Below are positions 63,341 through 64,000 of a stretch of DNA of 64,000 nucleotides, piece after piece; the stretch's first letter is position 1, and every line of letters starts with the position of its first letter. Both the position numbers and the translations under genes were made by a program. Origin of the DNA: Crocodylus rhombifer (lineage: Eukaryota; Chordata; Crocodylia; Crocodylidae); the NCBI GenBank assembly GCA_038503035.1, contig JAVSML010019166.1:1-64000 (forward strand), read 5' to 3'. The notes beneath the pieces are model-generated. The model was given only the letters and a program-made list of their open reading frames with translations. It was not told where the DNA came from and made no database searches.

Positions 63341-64000
63341 CATTGGAAGAGATAGGGAAACTTTATTGGGGCTCTAGGCAAACAGAAAATTGCAGGCTCC
63401 CCCACCACCAGGTGAGGGCAGGTTCCCTCTCTGCCTGCCAGGGGGCTGGAGCTGGGCTCGTCCAGCGTCCTTGGTGCATCCAGTGGTCAGCTAGGAGGCG
63501 CAAGCATTGCTGAGATGAAGGTGGCCCCAGCCCCGTCCCATCCACCCAGCGGGTGTCACGCAGCCAGAGCTGTGGTCCCCTAGTACTGTGGGATGGGCTG
63601 GGGCTGGAGCCAAGACCAGCTGTAGTGGGGGCATGAGCGCTGCTCCAGCTGCCTACCTGTCCCTCTGCCAGGCCCTCTGCAGGCCCAGATGGGGTGGCGT
63701 GGGGTTGTCCCATTCTGTCCCAGTAGTGCTGGTCTTGGTGGCTGCCCACAAATGGCAGAGAGCAAGAGCAGGAGTGGGAGTGGGGCTGCCCATGTGGCCT
63801 CCTGGCAGTAGAAGGCCCCAGGAAGCCACCATCACCTGCAGGGATCCCCATGCCCACACCTAGGCCCTGGCCCTGGCCACAGCTACCTGCCCCAGATGTC
63901 TGCAGCCAGGATGCTGACTTGGCCTGTTTTGACCCTGGTGCTCCAGGGTGCCCCTGACTGGCAGGGGCTCCTGGGCCCAGGCCCTCTAGGCCTGTGTGTT
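63341..64000 (-). repeat. array spacer sequence at the window edge
   Basis: Reversed spacer landmarks (aaattgcaggctcccccacc, aggtgagggcaggttccctc, ctgagatgaaggtggcccca). The array therefore probably continues beyond the window. Confidence 0.65.

Overview
The window reads as sauropsid (reptile) nuclear DNA, most likely crocodilian. CR1-type LINEs dominate in both orientations. There are also older MIR-like and L3-like copies, two small inverted-repeat transposon families, a piggyBac-type hairpin element, several solo LTRs and one gammaretrovirus-like provirus fragment. Turtle is the main alternative. The species call rests on repeat content, not on a gene. I recognise no host protein-coding exon. 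The only long clean reading frame is a CR1 reverse transcriptase.

Region 1-26.4 kb is ordinary intergenic or intronic sequence with scattered repeats: CR1 fragments, two copies of a TIR element (3.5 and 5.7 kb), a 94-bp TTAA-flanked hairpin (9.74 kb), an LTR (10.07-10.96 kb), MIR-like pieces, a CATG/TG-rich minisatellite (13.6-14.4 kb), a CR1 of 1.2 kb (18.1-19.25 kb), two old LINE fragments (19.6-20.9 kb), L3-like pieces, an LTR-like repeat (24.25-25.14 kb) and a cluster of CCATGG-centred palindromes (26.0-26.4 kb). A decayed protein-like stretch at 7.28-7.9 kb (minus strand) is not explained by any family I know.

Region 26.49-63.34 kb is the striking part. It is a local array of about 46 tRNA-gene copies of only three kinds: tRNA-Arg (ACG type), tRNA-Ala (AGC type) and intron-containing tRNA-Tyr. 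The repeating order is Ala(>) - 150-220 bp - Arg(<) - Tyr(>) - about 450 bp spacer. The unit reads one way from 36.4 to 54.6 kb and the opposite way at 26.5-31.4 kb and 56.4-63.3 kb. Two Arg copies (43.8 and 45.1 kb) and one Ala copy (43.6 kb) keep complete cloverleafs. Most others are decayed, mainly at CpG sites including the anticodon, or are truncated.

The array has been hit repeatedly by retroelements: a 4.1-kb near-full-length CR1 splits a tRNA-Arg copy (46.5-50.7 kb); a 1.4-kb LTR splits a tRNA-Ala copy (37.4-40.9 kb) and was itself entered by a 2.2-kb CR1 with an intact RT frame; a provirus fragment lies in an Ala-Arg linker (41.1-43.4 kb); solo LTRs lie at 28.3 and 52.5 kb. A 1.2-kb tandem duplication (about 56-57.2 and 62-63.3 kb) shows that array units have been copied as blocks. 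The genes do not form an operon; each tRNA copy would be its own RNA polymerase III unit.
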